Below, piece after piece: positions 19,796-29,348 of a stretch of DNA of 64,000 nt (position 1 is the first letter of the stretch; the number at the start of each line of letters is the position of its first letter). This DNA comes from Bordetella flabilis (GTDB taxonomy: Bacteria; Pseudomonadota; Gammaproteobacteria; Burkholderiales; Burkholderiaceae_B). The position numbers and the translations under genes are program-made. Under the pieces are notes generated by a model. That model was given only the letters and a program-made list of their open reading frames with translations. It ran no database searches and was not told the DNA's origin. Location of the stretch: NCBI RefSeq assembly GCF_001676725.1, contig NZ_CP016172.1, positions 3,658,001-3,722,000 of the forward strand. Direction: 5' to 3'.

Positions 19796-19829
19796 GCCGA
19801 AGCGCGGGCCCCGCGGGCCGCGCTTCGGC
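19796..19829. repeat. 12-bp perfect hairpin in convergent region
   Basis: GCCGAAGCGCGG (19796-19807) pairs with CCGCGCTTCGGC (19818-19829) around a 10-base G/C loop. No T-run is present on either side. It is placed about 90 bases before the 25-bp inverted repeat and may belong to the same element. Confidence 0.5.
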
Positions 19830-19920
19830 GGGCGCGCTCAACTCTTCCACCCACAAAGGCTGCGCAACGCAGCGGCAAGAACCCCGCCGGTCGCAGCTGC
19901 CGTCAATTCAAGACGCCGCA

Positions 19921-20117
19921 GTCCGGCGGGGTAGTCGCCTGCCGGGGTCGGCACGTAGAGACCGAACGAGCTGGCGCGAAGGGACGCGTGCCGCACAGGT
20001 CTGTACAAAAACGACAGCGCACAGCGGCCGCGGGACGAGCGTGCGAAGTGGTGTCCGGCGCCCGCGCGCCGGACCGGTCGACCGTGCCGGCTCCGGCAGG
20101 CGACTACCCCGCCGGAC
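19921..20117. repeat. 197-bp element bounded by perfect 25-bp inverted repeats
   Basis: The 25 bases at 19921-19945 (beginning GTCCGGCGGG) are exactly the reverse complement of 20093-20117. The 147-base interior holds a further perfect 9-bp hairpin at 20053-20074 (GTCCGGCGC/GCGCCGGAC, loop CCGC) whose sequence resembles the outer end. No transposase is present. Possible explanations are a MITE-like element, a REP-type or bidirectional terminator structure, or a genus-specific interspersed repeat. A second copy elsewhere in the window was not noticed. Confidence 0.6.
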
Positions 20118-20155
20118 GGCCCAAGAACACCACCCACCAAGCACCCAGACAACCC

Positions 20156-22447
20156 CTACGAACAAGCAGCCACCCTCCCCCCCCGTATCGTCGCCGGCGT
20201 GAAGGGCGGCGACGTGTAGCGCACCCCCGTGGCATCGAACAGGGCATTCGCGATCGCCGCCGCCCCCGGCACGGAGGCGGATTCTCCGGCGCCCAACGGC
20301 GGTTCGTCCTGGCGTGGCATCAACAGCACGTCGATGGCCGGTACTTCATCGAAGCGGAGGATGGGATAAGCACCCCACTCGCGGCTCGCCACGCCGCGTT
20401 CGTCGAACGCCACCTCTTCCTTCAGCGTGCGGCTCACCGTCTGGATCACGTTCCCGTGCAACTGGTGCCGCACCCCCGCGGGATTCACCACCATGCCCGC
20501 GTCCTGGCCAACGACCACGCGTGTCACGCGCACAGCGCCCGTCACGGTGTCCACCTCCACTTCGGCAACCCATGCCGCCCACGCCGCCCCGAACCCGGGA
20601 AACCGGCTATGGACGTAACGCGCGTACGCGATGCCTTGTCCGTAGCATAGACGTCCGTCCGCGCTGGTGCGGCAGCGCGCGCCGCGACGCGATACCCAGC
20701 CGGCGCGCTGCGCCAGTGCTTGCAGCAGGTCTCGCGCGCGGCTGTCCGGCAAGTGCCGGAGCCGGAAAGCCAAGGGGTCTTCGCCGGCCAACTCCGCCAA
20801 TTCATCGATATAGCATTCGTGCGCGAAGGCGTTGGGCAAGGCAGAAACGCCGCGCAACCAGGCGGCGCGCACGATGGCCGGGACATCGTCGCAGGCCACG
20901 CGCACATTGGGATACGCGTAGGGCGGCACGGCGGTGCGATCGCCCATCTCCAGCTGCCGCGGGCCATTGCCCAGCTTGCCTGTCAGCAGCAGGGCCAGCG
21001 TCGGGGCATCGTTGGATGGATAGCGCGTCAGGAACTCGCAGGCCGCCAGGGCGCCGTCCGCGTCCAGGCCGCCCCTTACCTCCACCAACTGCGCGGCGCC
21101 CTTCGGCTCCCATGCATGTTCCTGATCGCGCGCCAGCTGCACGCGCACCGGCCGTCCCACGGCGCGCGACAGCAGGGCCGCATCGGCGCCCACGTCGTCG
21201 GCGCCATTGCGGCCGTAGCATCCCGCGGCCTCGTGGCGCAGCACGCGCACGCGGCCTTCGTCCAGGTCGACCAGGCGCGCCAGGTCCAGGCGGTGCATAT
21301 GCGGATTCTGCGTGCCAGACCATACGGTCAGCCCGTCATCGCGAAAATCCGCCACGGCACAGGATGGTCCGATGGACGCATGCATCTGGTAGGGCCACAC
21401 GTAGGTCCGGCGCAAGGGCCGCGCGCACATCGCCAGCGCCGCGTCCACATCGCCGGCCTGGCTCAGGGGCCGCCGTGTGCCCGGTATGGCGCGCAGGGCC
21501 GCGGCCAGTCCCGCGCCATTGCGCAAGTCCGGCAGCAAGGGTGGCTCGTCCCAGGCCAGCCGCAGCAGGCGCGCGGCGCGTTCGGCAATCTCCTCGCGCT
21601 CGGCGACCACGCCGACGAAGTCGCCGATGGCTACGGTAGCGACATAACCGGGCAGGGCGGCGGCGGCGCGATCGTCCACGGCGCGCAGCGACGTGCCGAC
21701 GAATGCGCCGCAATCGCGCCCGGCATAAGGCGGGCGCACGACCCGGCCATGCAGCATGCCTTGCACGCGCACATCGTGGACATAGACCGCCGTGCCGGTC
21801 GCCTTCGCGGGAATGTCCACGCGCGGCACATCGCGGCCGACGATCCGGTAGGCGTGCGGGGGTTTGCAGGCCACCTGTTCATCCAGCAGCAGTTCCACAT
21901 GGGCGTCCCTGACCAGATCGGCATAGTGGATGCGCGGCACGCCATTGTGCAGGACGGCGCCGTCCCGTACGGATAATTCCGCTGCATCGAGTCCCAGCCG
22001 GTGCGCTGCGTGCGACACCAGGAAAGCGCGTGCCTGGGCAGCCGCCTGGCGCAGCGGCGTTGCCGTGATCTGGATCGTGGTGCTGGCGATGGTGGGTCCC
22101 TGGTTGGGCGCGGCGTCGGTGTGCCCGAGGATCATGCATACCCGGTCCACGGCGACGTCCAGTTCTTCCGCGACGATTTGCGCCAGGGCGGTGCGAACCC
22201 CCGTGCCCAGATCGACATGGCCGTTCAGCGCCAGGACACGGCCATCGTCCAGGACGGCGATGAATACGTCGGGCCAGGATGCAACGTAGTCGGACGCGGC
22301 TCCCGGCTGGCCGGGTGCCGGCCGGGGAGCGGCGCGGGGCGGCCGGGTCACCAGAAGCGAACCTGCGCGGTGCAACAGCTCACGCGCCGTCATCGCGCCG
22401 CACTCGTGATCCGCGGCGGCGCCGAGGCCCGTTGGCTGGATGGTCAT
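20156..22447 (-). CDS. Molybdopterin-binding subunit, xanthine dehydrogenase family (nicotinate dehydrogenase type)
   Basis: 763 residues from ATG 22447 (MTIQPTGLGAAAD). It spans the two molybdopterin-binding halves of the xanthine dehydrogenase family: VFIAVLDDGRVLALNGHVDLGTGV..., central RIVGRDVPRVDIPAKATGTAVYVHDVRVQGMLHGRVVRPP, and the C-terminal catalytic loop PPLGAGESASVPG with the base Glu722. The style is that of cytochrome-linked isoquinoline/nicotinate hydroxylases, which have no FAD subunit. It diverges from nicC-nicA-nicB, and the nicB-like protein there has a damaged Mo domain, so this protein is the probable catalytic subunit of the nicotinate hydroxylase (inference). Confidence 0.82.
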   Translation of the reverse strand: MTIQPTGLGAAADHECGAMTARELLHRAGSLLVTRPPRAAPRPAPGQPGAASDYVASWPDVFIAVLDDGRVLALNGHVDLGTGVRTALAQIVAEELDVAVDRVCMILGHTDAAPNQGPTIASTTIQITATPLRQAAAQARAFLVSHAAHRLGLDAAELSVRDGAVLHNGVPRIHYADLVRDAHVELLLDEQVACKPPHAYRIVGRDVPRVDIPAKATGTAVYVHDVRVQGMLHGRVVRPPYAGRDCGAFVGTSLRAVDDRAAAALPGYVATVAIGDFVGVVAEREEIAERAARLLRLAWDEPPLLPDLRNGAGLAAALRAIPGTRRPLSQAGDVDAALAMCARPLRRTYVWPYQMHASIGPSCAVADFRDDGLTVWSGTQNPHMHRLDLARLVDLDEGRVRVLRHEAAGCYGRNGADDVGADAALLSRAVGRPVRVQLARDQEHAWEPKGAAQLVEVRGGLDADGALAACEFLTRYPSNDAPTLALLLTGKLGNGPRQLEMGDRTAVPPYAYPNVRVACDDVPAIVRAAWLRGVSALPNAFAHECYIDELAELAGEDPLAFRLRHLPDSRARDLLQALAQRAGWVSRRGARCRTSADGRLCYGQGIAYARYVHSRFPGFGAAWAAWVAEVEVDTVTGAVRVTRVVVGQDAGMVVNPAGVRHQLHGNVIQTVSRTLKEEVAFDERGVASREWGAYPILRFDEVPAIDVLLMPRQDEPPLGAGESASVPGAAAIANALFDATGVRYTSPPFTPATIRGGRVAACS

Positions 22448-22558
22448 GGTGTCAGCTTCGCTCTGCCGGGAAAAAGGGGCGATGGGCGCATACGGGTCAC
22501 AGGAATCGGACCTCGCCTGGCACCCTCGCCACGAGAATCCGGCGCATTCAAAATTATG

Positions 22559-22566
22559 GTGTACAC
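22559..22566. promoter_or_regulatory. GTGTACAC operator candidate for the molybdopterin gene
   Basis: An 8-bp perfect palindrome directly upstream of the lower-strand CATAAT hexamer (22553-22558). The same octamer occurs at the nicC promoter, 174 bases away. Confidence 0.5.
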
Positions 22567-22680
22567 ACTGCAAATGGTCGGCCGCCCTCGGCGCGCGCGT
22601 CCGGCCGGCATCCTGCCTGCATATCATTGCATCAATGGGGCACTCCATTCACTAGGGTTTACCCACCCGCCGCCTTGCGG

Positions 22681-22717
22681 GTAAATCCCCATCCCCTGCG
22701 GTCAACGCGGGATTTAC
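22681..22717. promoter_or_regulatory. 9-bp inverted repeat upstream of nicC promoter
   Basis: GTAAATCCC (22681-22689) and GGGATTTAC (22709-22717) are perfect reverse complements with 19 bases between. The right arm ends ten bases before the TACAAT -10-like hexamer of nicC. A related GGGTTTACCC stands near 22656. This is a plausible second regulator site. Confidence 0.4.
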
Positions 22718-22732
22718 GCCCAAAAATACAAT

Positions 22733-22740
22733 GTGTACAC
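22733..22740. promoter_or_regulatory. GTGTACAC operator candidate for nicC
   Basis: Second copy of the octamer, directly downstream of TACAAT (22727-22732). A protein bound here would sit over the transcription start and repress nicC. Confidence 0.5.
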
Positions 22741-22757
22741 TCAATATCATCACATGA

Positions 22758-23942
<1,185 letters not shown>

Positions 23943-23957
23943 CCGGCGCACGCCATC

Positions 23958-24440
23958 ATGCCCGCGCCCGCCCGGCTGCAGTTGTCCGTCAACGGCGCGG
24001 TATGGGACGTCGCCGCGGACGCCGACACGCCCCTGCTCTACGTGCTGCGCAACGACCTGGGACTGAATGGCCCCAAGTTCGGCTGCGGCCTGGGCGAATG
24101 CGGGGCCTGCACGGTGCTGCTAGACGACCGGCCGCTGCGGTCCTGCATCCTGCCGGTCGCCGGCGCGGCGGGCCGCCAGGTGACGACGCTCGAGGGATTG
24201 GCGTCAGGCGGACAGTTGCATCCCGTGCAGCAAGCCTTCATCGACGAGCAGGCCGCGCAATGCGGCTACTGCCTGAACGGCATGATCATGATGGCCAAGG
24301 CGCTGCTGGATCGCAATCCGGCGCCCAGCGAAGCGGAGATACGCCAGGAGCTGAAGTACAACCTGTGCCGTTGCGGGACACACATCGAGATCCTGCGCGC
24401 GGTGGCGCTGGCCGCGGCGCGCATGCGCGGGCAGGAATAG
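23958..24440 (+). CDS. nicA: [2Fe-2S] subunit of nicotinate dehydrogenase
   Basis: 160 residues from ATG 23958, 15 bases after nicC. Two [2Fe-2S] clusters are visible: the plant-ferredoxin type ligands in GCGLGECGACTVLLDDRPLRSC and the helical domain ligands in QCGYCLNGMIMMAKALLDRNP and NLCRCGTH. This is the small subunit layout of xanthine-dehydrogenase-family hydroxylases and has the size of NicA. It passes electrons from the molybdenum site to the c-type haem partner. It is followed seven bases later by the cytochrome fusion gene. Confidence 0.9.
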   Translation: MPAPARLQLSVNGAVWDVAADADTPLLYVLRNDLGLNGPKFGCGLGECGACTVLLDDRPLRSCILPVAGAAGRQVTTLEGLASGGQLHPVQQAFIDEQAAQCGYCLNGMIMMAKALLDRNPAPSEAEIRQELKYNLCRCGTHIEILRAVALAAARMRGQE

Positions 24441-24447
24441 AGGCGGC

Positions 24448-27400
24448 ATGGATTCGATCGACCCGTCCGCGCCCTCACGAGGCATCGAAGCCCCCGGCCA
24501 CGGTGCAGCGCGGTCGGGCCCTGTGGCGATGCCGGGTACGCTGCGGCACGGGCGGGTGGTGCGACCGGTTTGCGGCGCTTCCGCTTGCGCAGATTTGCGC
24601 GCCAGGGGATGGGCCGCCTCGCCGCCCGCCGGGGACAGCGGTGCCGGGGCATGGGCGCAAGGGCTCGCGCGCGCGGCCGCGCGCGGCGACGGCGCGGATG
24701 ACGTCGTGGCGGTCGCCGTGCGTGGCCGCTTCGTCGGCGTGGTGGCCGTCACGGAATCGGCCGCCGCCCACGCGGCGGATCGCCTGCGTGCGCAATGGGC
24801 GGCGCAGCATACAGTGCACGATGCGGCGGACGATGAGGGCAATGGCGGCAAGCCATCGGCTCCACGCGTCCTGGCCCGCAGTGGCGATGTAGCCAGCCCC
24901 TCCGGCGCCAGCCTGGCGCGCAGCTATCGCTGGCCGACCGGCCAGCGCGCGGCAGGCGTATCGGACGGGCGCGCCGAGCAACGGCCGGCCGCCCATGCGG
25001 CCGCGCAACTGCGGGACGGCCAGGTCGACGTATGGGTGGGTGGCATGAACGACGCCGACGCCGTACGCTGCCATGCGGAAATCGCCGTGCTGCTGGGTGT
25101 GCCCGGGGACGCCGTCCGGATTCACCGTGGTGGCGAAGGGGACGCCGTACCCATTCACCGACGTGGCGAGGAAGACGCGGGCCCGCGCGACAGCACGGCG
25201 GCGCGCGATGCGGCGGCGGACGCCGCCCTGCTGGCGCAGGCCACGGGGCAAGCCGTGCGGGTCACCTTGATGACCGCCGACCTCTACATGCCCTTCGCGC
25301 AGGATTGCGTGGTCAGCGTCGAGGGCAAGCTGGCCGCGCTCGATGGCTTGAGCGCCTGCACCGTGGCGGCCAGCGCGCCCTGGGCGCATCGGCCCGCGCA
25401 GGCGCTGATGCTGACCGGCATGGCGGCAAGCATCGACCCCGACCATTGGGCCGGCGATACCGCGTGCCGCGACGTTGCCGACATGGGGGACGCCACGGCG
25501 GTGCCCCCCTACTCCTTCGGCAACCTGTACGCCACGCGCGACACGCCTGCCCGCGTCGCCACCGCGCCGGAAGCGGTCCTGTGCCACGTCTTCGCCCACG
25601 AGTCCTATATGGATGAGGTGGCGCGGTCTGTCGGCATCGATCCCGTCGTCTTGAGGCTGCGCCATTTGCAGGCCGACCCGCGCGGCGCGGCGCTGGTGCT
25701 GTCCGTCGCGGAGCGGGCGCAATGGCGGCCGCGACACGCGCCGTTGGACGGCCGCGCAGGCGATGCCCCTGCACCCTCTCCCAAGGGCGGGACAGCCGCC
25801 AAGGATGGCCGGACGGTCCCTGGTGACGACAAGTTGCGCGGGCGGGGCTTCGCCTACGCGCGCGTGCCGGACGCCGCCACGGAGGCCGCCCCGGGCGCCG
25901 CCCTGGACAGCGACGCCTGCGCAGCGTGGTCGGCGTGGGTCGCCGACATCGAGGTCGACCCCGCCAACGGCCAGGTCGCCGTCACGCGGCTGGTTGTCGG
26001 CCAGGACATCGGCGCCATGCAGCAGGCCCCCATACCGCCCGCCGGCCGCGCCGATATCATCGCCGCGACACACGCCCTGCTGGGCGAGCGTCCCGCGATC
26101 GACGGCGCGGGTGCGCGTTCGTCGCCCGCCCAGGGCGGCGGGCAACTGGCCGCGCGGGCGACGCCCATCGTCGACCTGGTGCCACGACCGGCCGCGCTGT
26201 CCGCGACATGGCCGCTGTCGACCGCGTCGGCCTCCCTGGCGGGCACTACCTCCGCGCCTGCGTTGCTGGTCGCGGGCCCGGCCCTGACCCTGCCGGCCGC
26301 CGCCGCCCTGGCCAACGCCATACACGATGCGACCGGCATACGGTTGCGCGAGCCGCCGTTCAGCGCCGAGCGCGTGCATGCCGCGCTGCAGGAACGCGCG
26401 CGTCGCGCCATGCGCCGCACGCGGGCCTGGTGGCTGGGCGCCGTCGCCGCGCTGGCGGCGTCCGCCGGCGTGGTCGCCACCATCCTGCCCTGGCGGGCGC
26501 CGATCGCGCCGGTCGATCCGCCCGATCCGACGCTGTATTCCCAGGCGACCCTGGCGCGGGGCCGGCTGGTCGCCGCCGCAGGCAACTGCGTCGTCTGCCA
26601 CACCGCGCAGGACGGTACCCCCAATGCGGGCGGCCGCGCCATGGAAACGCCCTTCGGCGCCGTCTACAGCACCAACATCACACCCGATACGCGTACCGGC
26701 ATCGGGCAGTGGTCGTATGCGGCCTTCGAACGCGCCATGCGGCAAGGCATCAGCCGCGACGGCCATCACCTTTATCCTGTCTTTCCCTATACCTCGTTCA
26801 CCAGGCTGAGCGATGCCGACATGCAGGCGCTGTACGCCTACCTGATGGCGCAGCCTCCCGTGGCGTCCGCCGTACCCCCGACGCGCTTGCGCTTTCCCTA
26901 CGCGCGTCCGCTGATGGCGGCATGGAATGCCTGGTTCCTGGATGCCGGCAGCTATCGTCCCGACCCCACGCAATCGACGGTGTGGAACCGCGGCGCGTAT
27001 CTGGTGCAGGGAGCGGGCCATTGCGGCGCCTGCCACACGCCGCGCAACGCGGCCGGGGCAGAAAAGAAAGGCGCCGCCTTCCTGTCCGGCGGCATGGTGG
27101 ATGGCTGGGAAGCACCGGCGCTGAATGCGCAGTCCAAGGCGCCCGTCCCCTGGACCGAGGAAGCGTTGTACACCTACCTGCGGACCGGCTTCTCGGCTGC
27201 CCATGGCGTCGCCGCCGGGCCGATGGCTCCCGTCGTGCGGCAGCTCGCGCTGCTGCCACCGGAGGACGTGCGCGCGATGGCGGTCTATCTGGCTTCGCTG
27301 AACCCGAAAACAGGCGCGGCGGCCACGGCAGCCACTGCCCCGGCGGCGGCAACGACAGTAGCGGCAACAGCAACGGCAACAGCCGCAGCGGCGACGACAG

Positions 27401-27864
27401 CTACGGCAAGCGTCGCCGCAACCGCGACGCGGACCGCAGAGGCCCGCGACAGCATGACCGGCATACTGACCGGCGCCGGCGCGCAGATCTATCAAGGCGC
27501 TTGCGCGGCCTGCCACGACCAGGGGGCGGGGCCGCAATGGTTCGGCGTCAAGCCGGCCCTGCCCTTGAACACCAGCGTCCACAGCGCCTCGCCCGACAAC
27601 CTGATCCAGGTAATCCTGAATGGCGTGCCGCGGCCCGCCTCGCCGGAACTGGGATATATGCCGGCGTACAAGGACGTCCTTGGCGACGCCCAGGTGGCCG
27701 AACTCCTGCACTATCTGCGCGCCGCCTATGCCCCCGACCAGCCCGCATGGCAAGATGTGCAAGGCCGCGTGGCGCGTCTGCGCGCCACGCCGTACCACTA
27801 CGCGCATGCCGTCCGGGAAGATGCTGGAGGTAACACCGGTGCAAGCGCCGACGGCGGGCATTAG
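24448..27864 (+). CDS. NicB-like fusion: degenerate molybdopterin domain plus tri-haem cytochrome c
   Basis: 1138 residues. Residues 1-650 resemble the molybdopterin subunit at 20156-22447, but begin only at its GMLHGRVVRPP region (about the first 250 residues of the domain are absent), carry low-complexity inserts, and replace the catalytic GAGE loop with VAGP (Pro611 at the Glu position). A membrane helix follows (about 658-682), then three CxxCH haem sites: Cys714-His718, Cys859-His863, Cys1019-His1023. An Ala/Thr-rich linker (955-995) precedes the third. It likely serves as membrane-anchored electron acceptor passing electrons from hydroxylation of nicotinate to the respiratory chain. Known NicB of Pseudomonas combines Mo and cytochrome parts in one chain. 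Confidence 0.8.
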   Translation: MDSIDPSAPSRGIEAPGHGAARSGPVAMPGTLRHGRVVRPVCGASACADLRARGWAASPPAGDSGAGAWAQGLARAAARGDGADDVVAVAVRGRFVGVVAVTESAAAHAADRLRAQWAAQHTVHDAADDEGNGGKPSAPRVLARSGDVASPSGASLARSYRWPTGQRAAGVSDGRAEQRPAAHAAAQLRDGQVDVWVGGMNDADAVRCHAEIAVLLGVPGDAVRIHRGGEGDAVPIHRRGEEDAGPRDSTAARDAAADAALLAQATGQAVRVTLMTADLYMPFAQDCVVSVEGKLAALDGLSACTVAASAPWAHRPAQALMLTGMAASIDPDHWAGDTACRDVADMGDATAVPPYSFGNLYATRDTPARVATAPEAVLCHVFAHESYMDEVARSVGIDPVVLRLRHLQADPRGAALVLSVAERAQWRPRHAPLDGRAGDAPAPSPKGGTAAKDGRTVPGDDKLRGRGFAYARVPDAATEAAPGAALDSDACAAWSAWVADIEVDPANGQVAVTRLVVGQDIGAMQQAPIPPAGRADIIAATHALLGERPAIDGAGARSSPAQGGGQLAARATPIVDLVPRPAALSATWPLSTASASLAGTTSAPALLVAGPALTLPAAAALANAIHDATGIRLREPPFSAERVHAALQERARRAMRRTRAWWLGAVAALAASAGVVATILPWRAPIAPVDPPDPTLYSQATLARGRLVAAAGNCVVCHTAQDGTPNAGGRAMETPFGAVYSTNITPDTRTGIGQWSYAAFERAMRQGISRDGHHLYPVFPYTSFTRLSDADMQALYAYLMAQPPVASAVPPTRLRFPYARPLMAAWNAWFLDAGSYRPDPTQSTVWNRGAYLVQGAGHCGACHTPRNAAGAEKKGAAFLSGGMVDGWEAPALNAQSKAPVPWTEEALYTYLRTGFSAAHGVAAGPMAPVVRQLALLPPEDVRAMAVYLASLNPKTGAAATAATAPAAATTVAATATATAAAATTATASVAATATRTAEARDSMTGILTGAGAQIYQGACAACHDQGAGPQWFGVKPALPLNTSVHSASPDNLIQVILNGVPRPASPELGYMPAYKDVLGDAQVAELLHYLRAAYAPDQPAWQDVQGRVARLRATPYHYAHAVREDAGGNTGASADGGH

Positions 27865-28010
27865 ACCCCCGCGCGCAAAGCATCATATGCTTCGGTTTCA
27901 TTGCGGCACACGGCGCCGACGCGCGCCGCGCAACGCCGCCCAGGCATCAAGGACGGCCCGCTCTTTACGTTGGTTCCTTATATTGTCGGCTACCGCATCA
28001 AGGGGAAATC

Positions 28011-29252
28011 ATGAACACACTACCATCGACTTTTCGGCTGGCCGGACCGGGCGCCCTGGCGCGCGGCGTCGCGTTTGCCGGCGCCCTGCTGGCCCTGGCC
28101 ATGTCGGGCGGCGCCGCCGCGCAAGGCACGATCAAGATCGGTGAAATCAACAGCTACAAGGCACAGCCGGCTTTCCTGGAACCGTACCGCCACGGCATGG
28201 AATTGGCGGTGGAGCAGGTCAACGCCGCGGGCGGCATCGGCGGCAAGAAGCTGGAACTGGTCACGCGCGACGACAACGCCAACCCGGGCGACGCGGTGCG
28301 GGCCGCCGAGGAGTTGCTGACGCGCGAACGCGTCGATGTGCTGATGGGATCCTTCCTGTCCAACATCGGCCTGGCGCTGACGGATTTCGCGCGCCAGCGC
28401 AAGGTGTTTTTCCTGGCCAGCGAGCCGCTGACCGACAAGATCGTCTGGCAGAACGGCAATCGCTACACCTTCCGCCTGCGGGTCTCCACCTACATGCAGA
28501 CCGCCATGCTGGTGCCGGAAGCCGTCAAGCTGAAGAAGAAGCGCTGGGCCATCGTCTACCCCAACTACGAATACGGCCAATCGGCCGTCGCCACCTTCAA
28601 GGAGTTGCTCAAGAAGGCGCAGCCAGACGTGGAGTTCGTCAACGAGCAGGCCGTGCCCCTGGGCAAGGTCGATGCGGGCAGCGTCGTGCAGGCGCTGGCC
28701 GACGCCAAGCCCGATGCCATCTTCAACGTGCTGTTTGCGGCCGACGTGGCGAAGTTCGTGCGCGAAGGCAGTACCCGAGGCCTGTTCGAGAAAACGCCGG
28801 TCGTCAGCCTGCTGACGGGCGAACCGGAATACCTGGATCCGCTCAAGGAAGATACGCCGTCGGGGTGGATCGTCACCGGCTATCCCTGGTCGACAATCCA
28901 GACGCCTGAACACACCGCATTCCTGAAGGCCTACCAGGCCCGCTTCAAGGACTACCCGCGCTTGGGCTCCATCATCGGCTACAGCTCGGTCATGTCCATG
29001 GCAGCGGGACTCAAGAAAGCCGGCGGTCCGGATACCGAGAAACTGATCAGCGCGTTCGAAGGCCTGAAGGTCGATACGCCCTTCGGTCCCATCCAGTATC
29101 GCGCCATCGATCACCAGTCGACCATGGGCGCCTACGTCGGCAAGCTCGGGCAGAAAGACGGCAAGGGCGTCATGATCGACTACCAGTACATGGACGGCGC
29201 CGGTTTCCTGCCCCCGGACGAGGAAGTCCGGAAGCTGCGCCCCGCCAACTGA
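28011..29252 (+). CDS. Branched-chain-type ABC transporter substrate-binding protein
   Basis: 413 residues from ATG 28011 with AAGGGGAAA upstream. Sec signal peptide ending near AAAQG (about residue 38), then a type I periplasmic binding fold of the LivJ family (IKIGEINSYKAQPAFLEPYRHGMELAVEQVNAAGGIGGKKLELVTRDDNANPGDAVRAAEELL; later VKLKKKRWAIVYPNYEYGQSAVATFKELL). Many members in betaproteobacteria bind aromatic acids rather than amino acids. It starts 146 bases after the nicB-like gene and heads the permease/ATPase operon to 32866, so nicotinate or a related acid is a plausible cargo (inference). Confidence 0.88.
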   Translation: MNTLPSTFRLAGPGALARGVAFAGALLALAMSGGAAAQGTIKIGEINSYKAQPAFLEPYRHGMELAVEQVNAAGGIGGKKLELVTRDDNANPGDAVRAAEELLTRERVDVLMGSFLSNIGLALTDFARQRKVFFLASEPLTDKIVWQNGNRYTFRLRVSTYMQTAMLVPEAVKLKKKRWAIVYPNYEYGQSAVATFKELLKKAQPDVEFVNEQAVPLGKVDAGSVVQALADAKPDAIFNVLFAADVAKFVREGSTRGLFEKTPVVSLLTGEPEYLDPLKEDTPSGWIVTGYPWSTIQTPEHTAFLKAYQARFKDYPRLGSIIGYSSVMSMAAGLKKAGGPDTEKLISAFEGLKVDTPFGPIQYRAIDHQSTMGAYVGKLGQKDGKGVMIDYQYMDGAGFLPPDEEVRKLRPAN

Positions 29253-29348
29253 CCTCCGCAGCCATTGCAGGGGCCTCCCTTCGGACGCCCTTGCCCCTGC
29301 ACACTTTCCCCGCGGCGCACGCTGGTCTCCCGGCCGGGATGTACTCGT

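Larger units (their letters stand above)
19569..20155. other. 587-bp gene-free convergent region, rich in hairpins
   Basis: The region lies between two convergent stop codons (yghU at 19568 and the molybdopterin subunit at 20156). Open frames cross it on both strands, but they have no ribosome-binding site, no recognisable domain, and read as Arg/Ala/Pro-rich noise. It contains three perfect hairpins (19652-19679, 19796-19829, 20053-20074) and a perfect 25-bp inverted repeat (19921-20117), listed separately where useful. A repeated, non-coding element is the most likely explanation. Confidence 0.6.

Noticed and set aside
19580..20650. 356-codon frame crossing the hairpin-rich region into the molybdopterin gene
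   Set aside because: Arg/Pro/Ala-rich with no domain; half of it is antisense to a real gene and the rest runs through inverted repeats.
24475..27861. Very long open frame (over 1100 codons) antisense to the nicB-like gene
   Set aside because: It mirrors the GC-rich third positions of the sense gene, reads as Arg/Gly/His-rich sequence without any domain, and the sense strand has clear haem and molybdopterin motifs.
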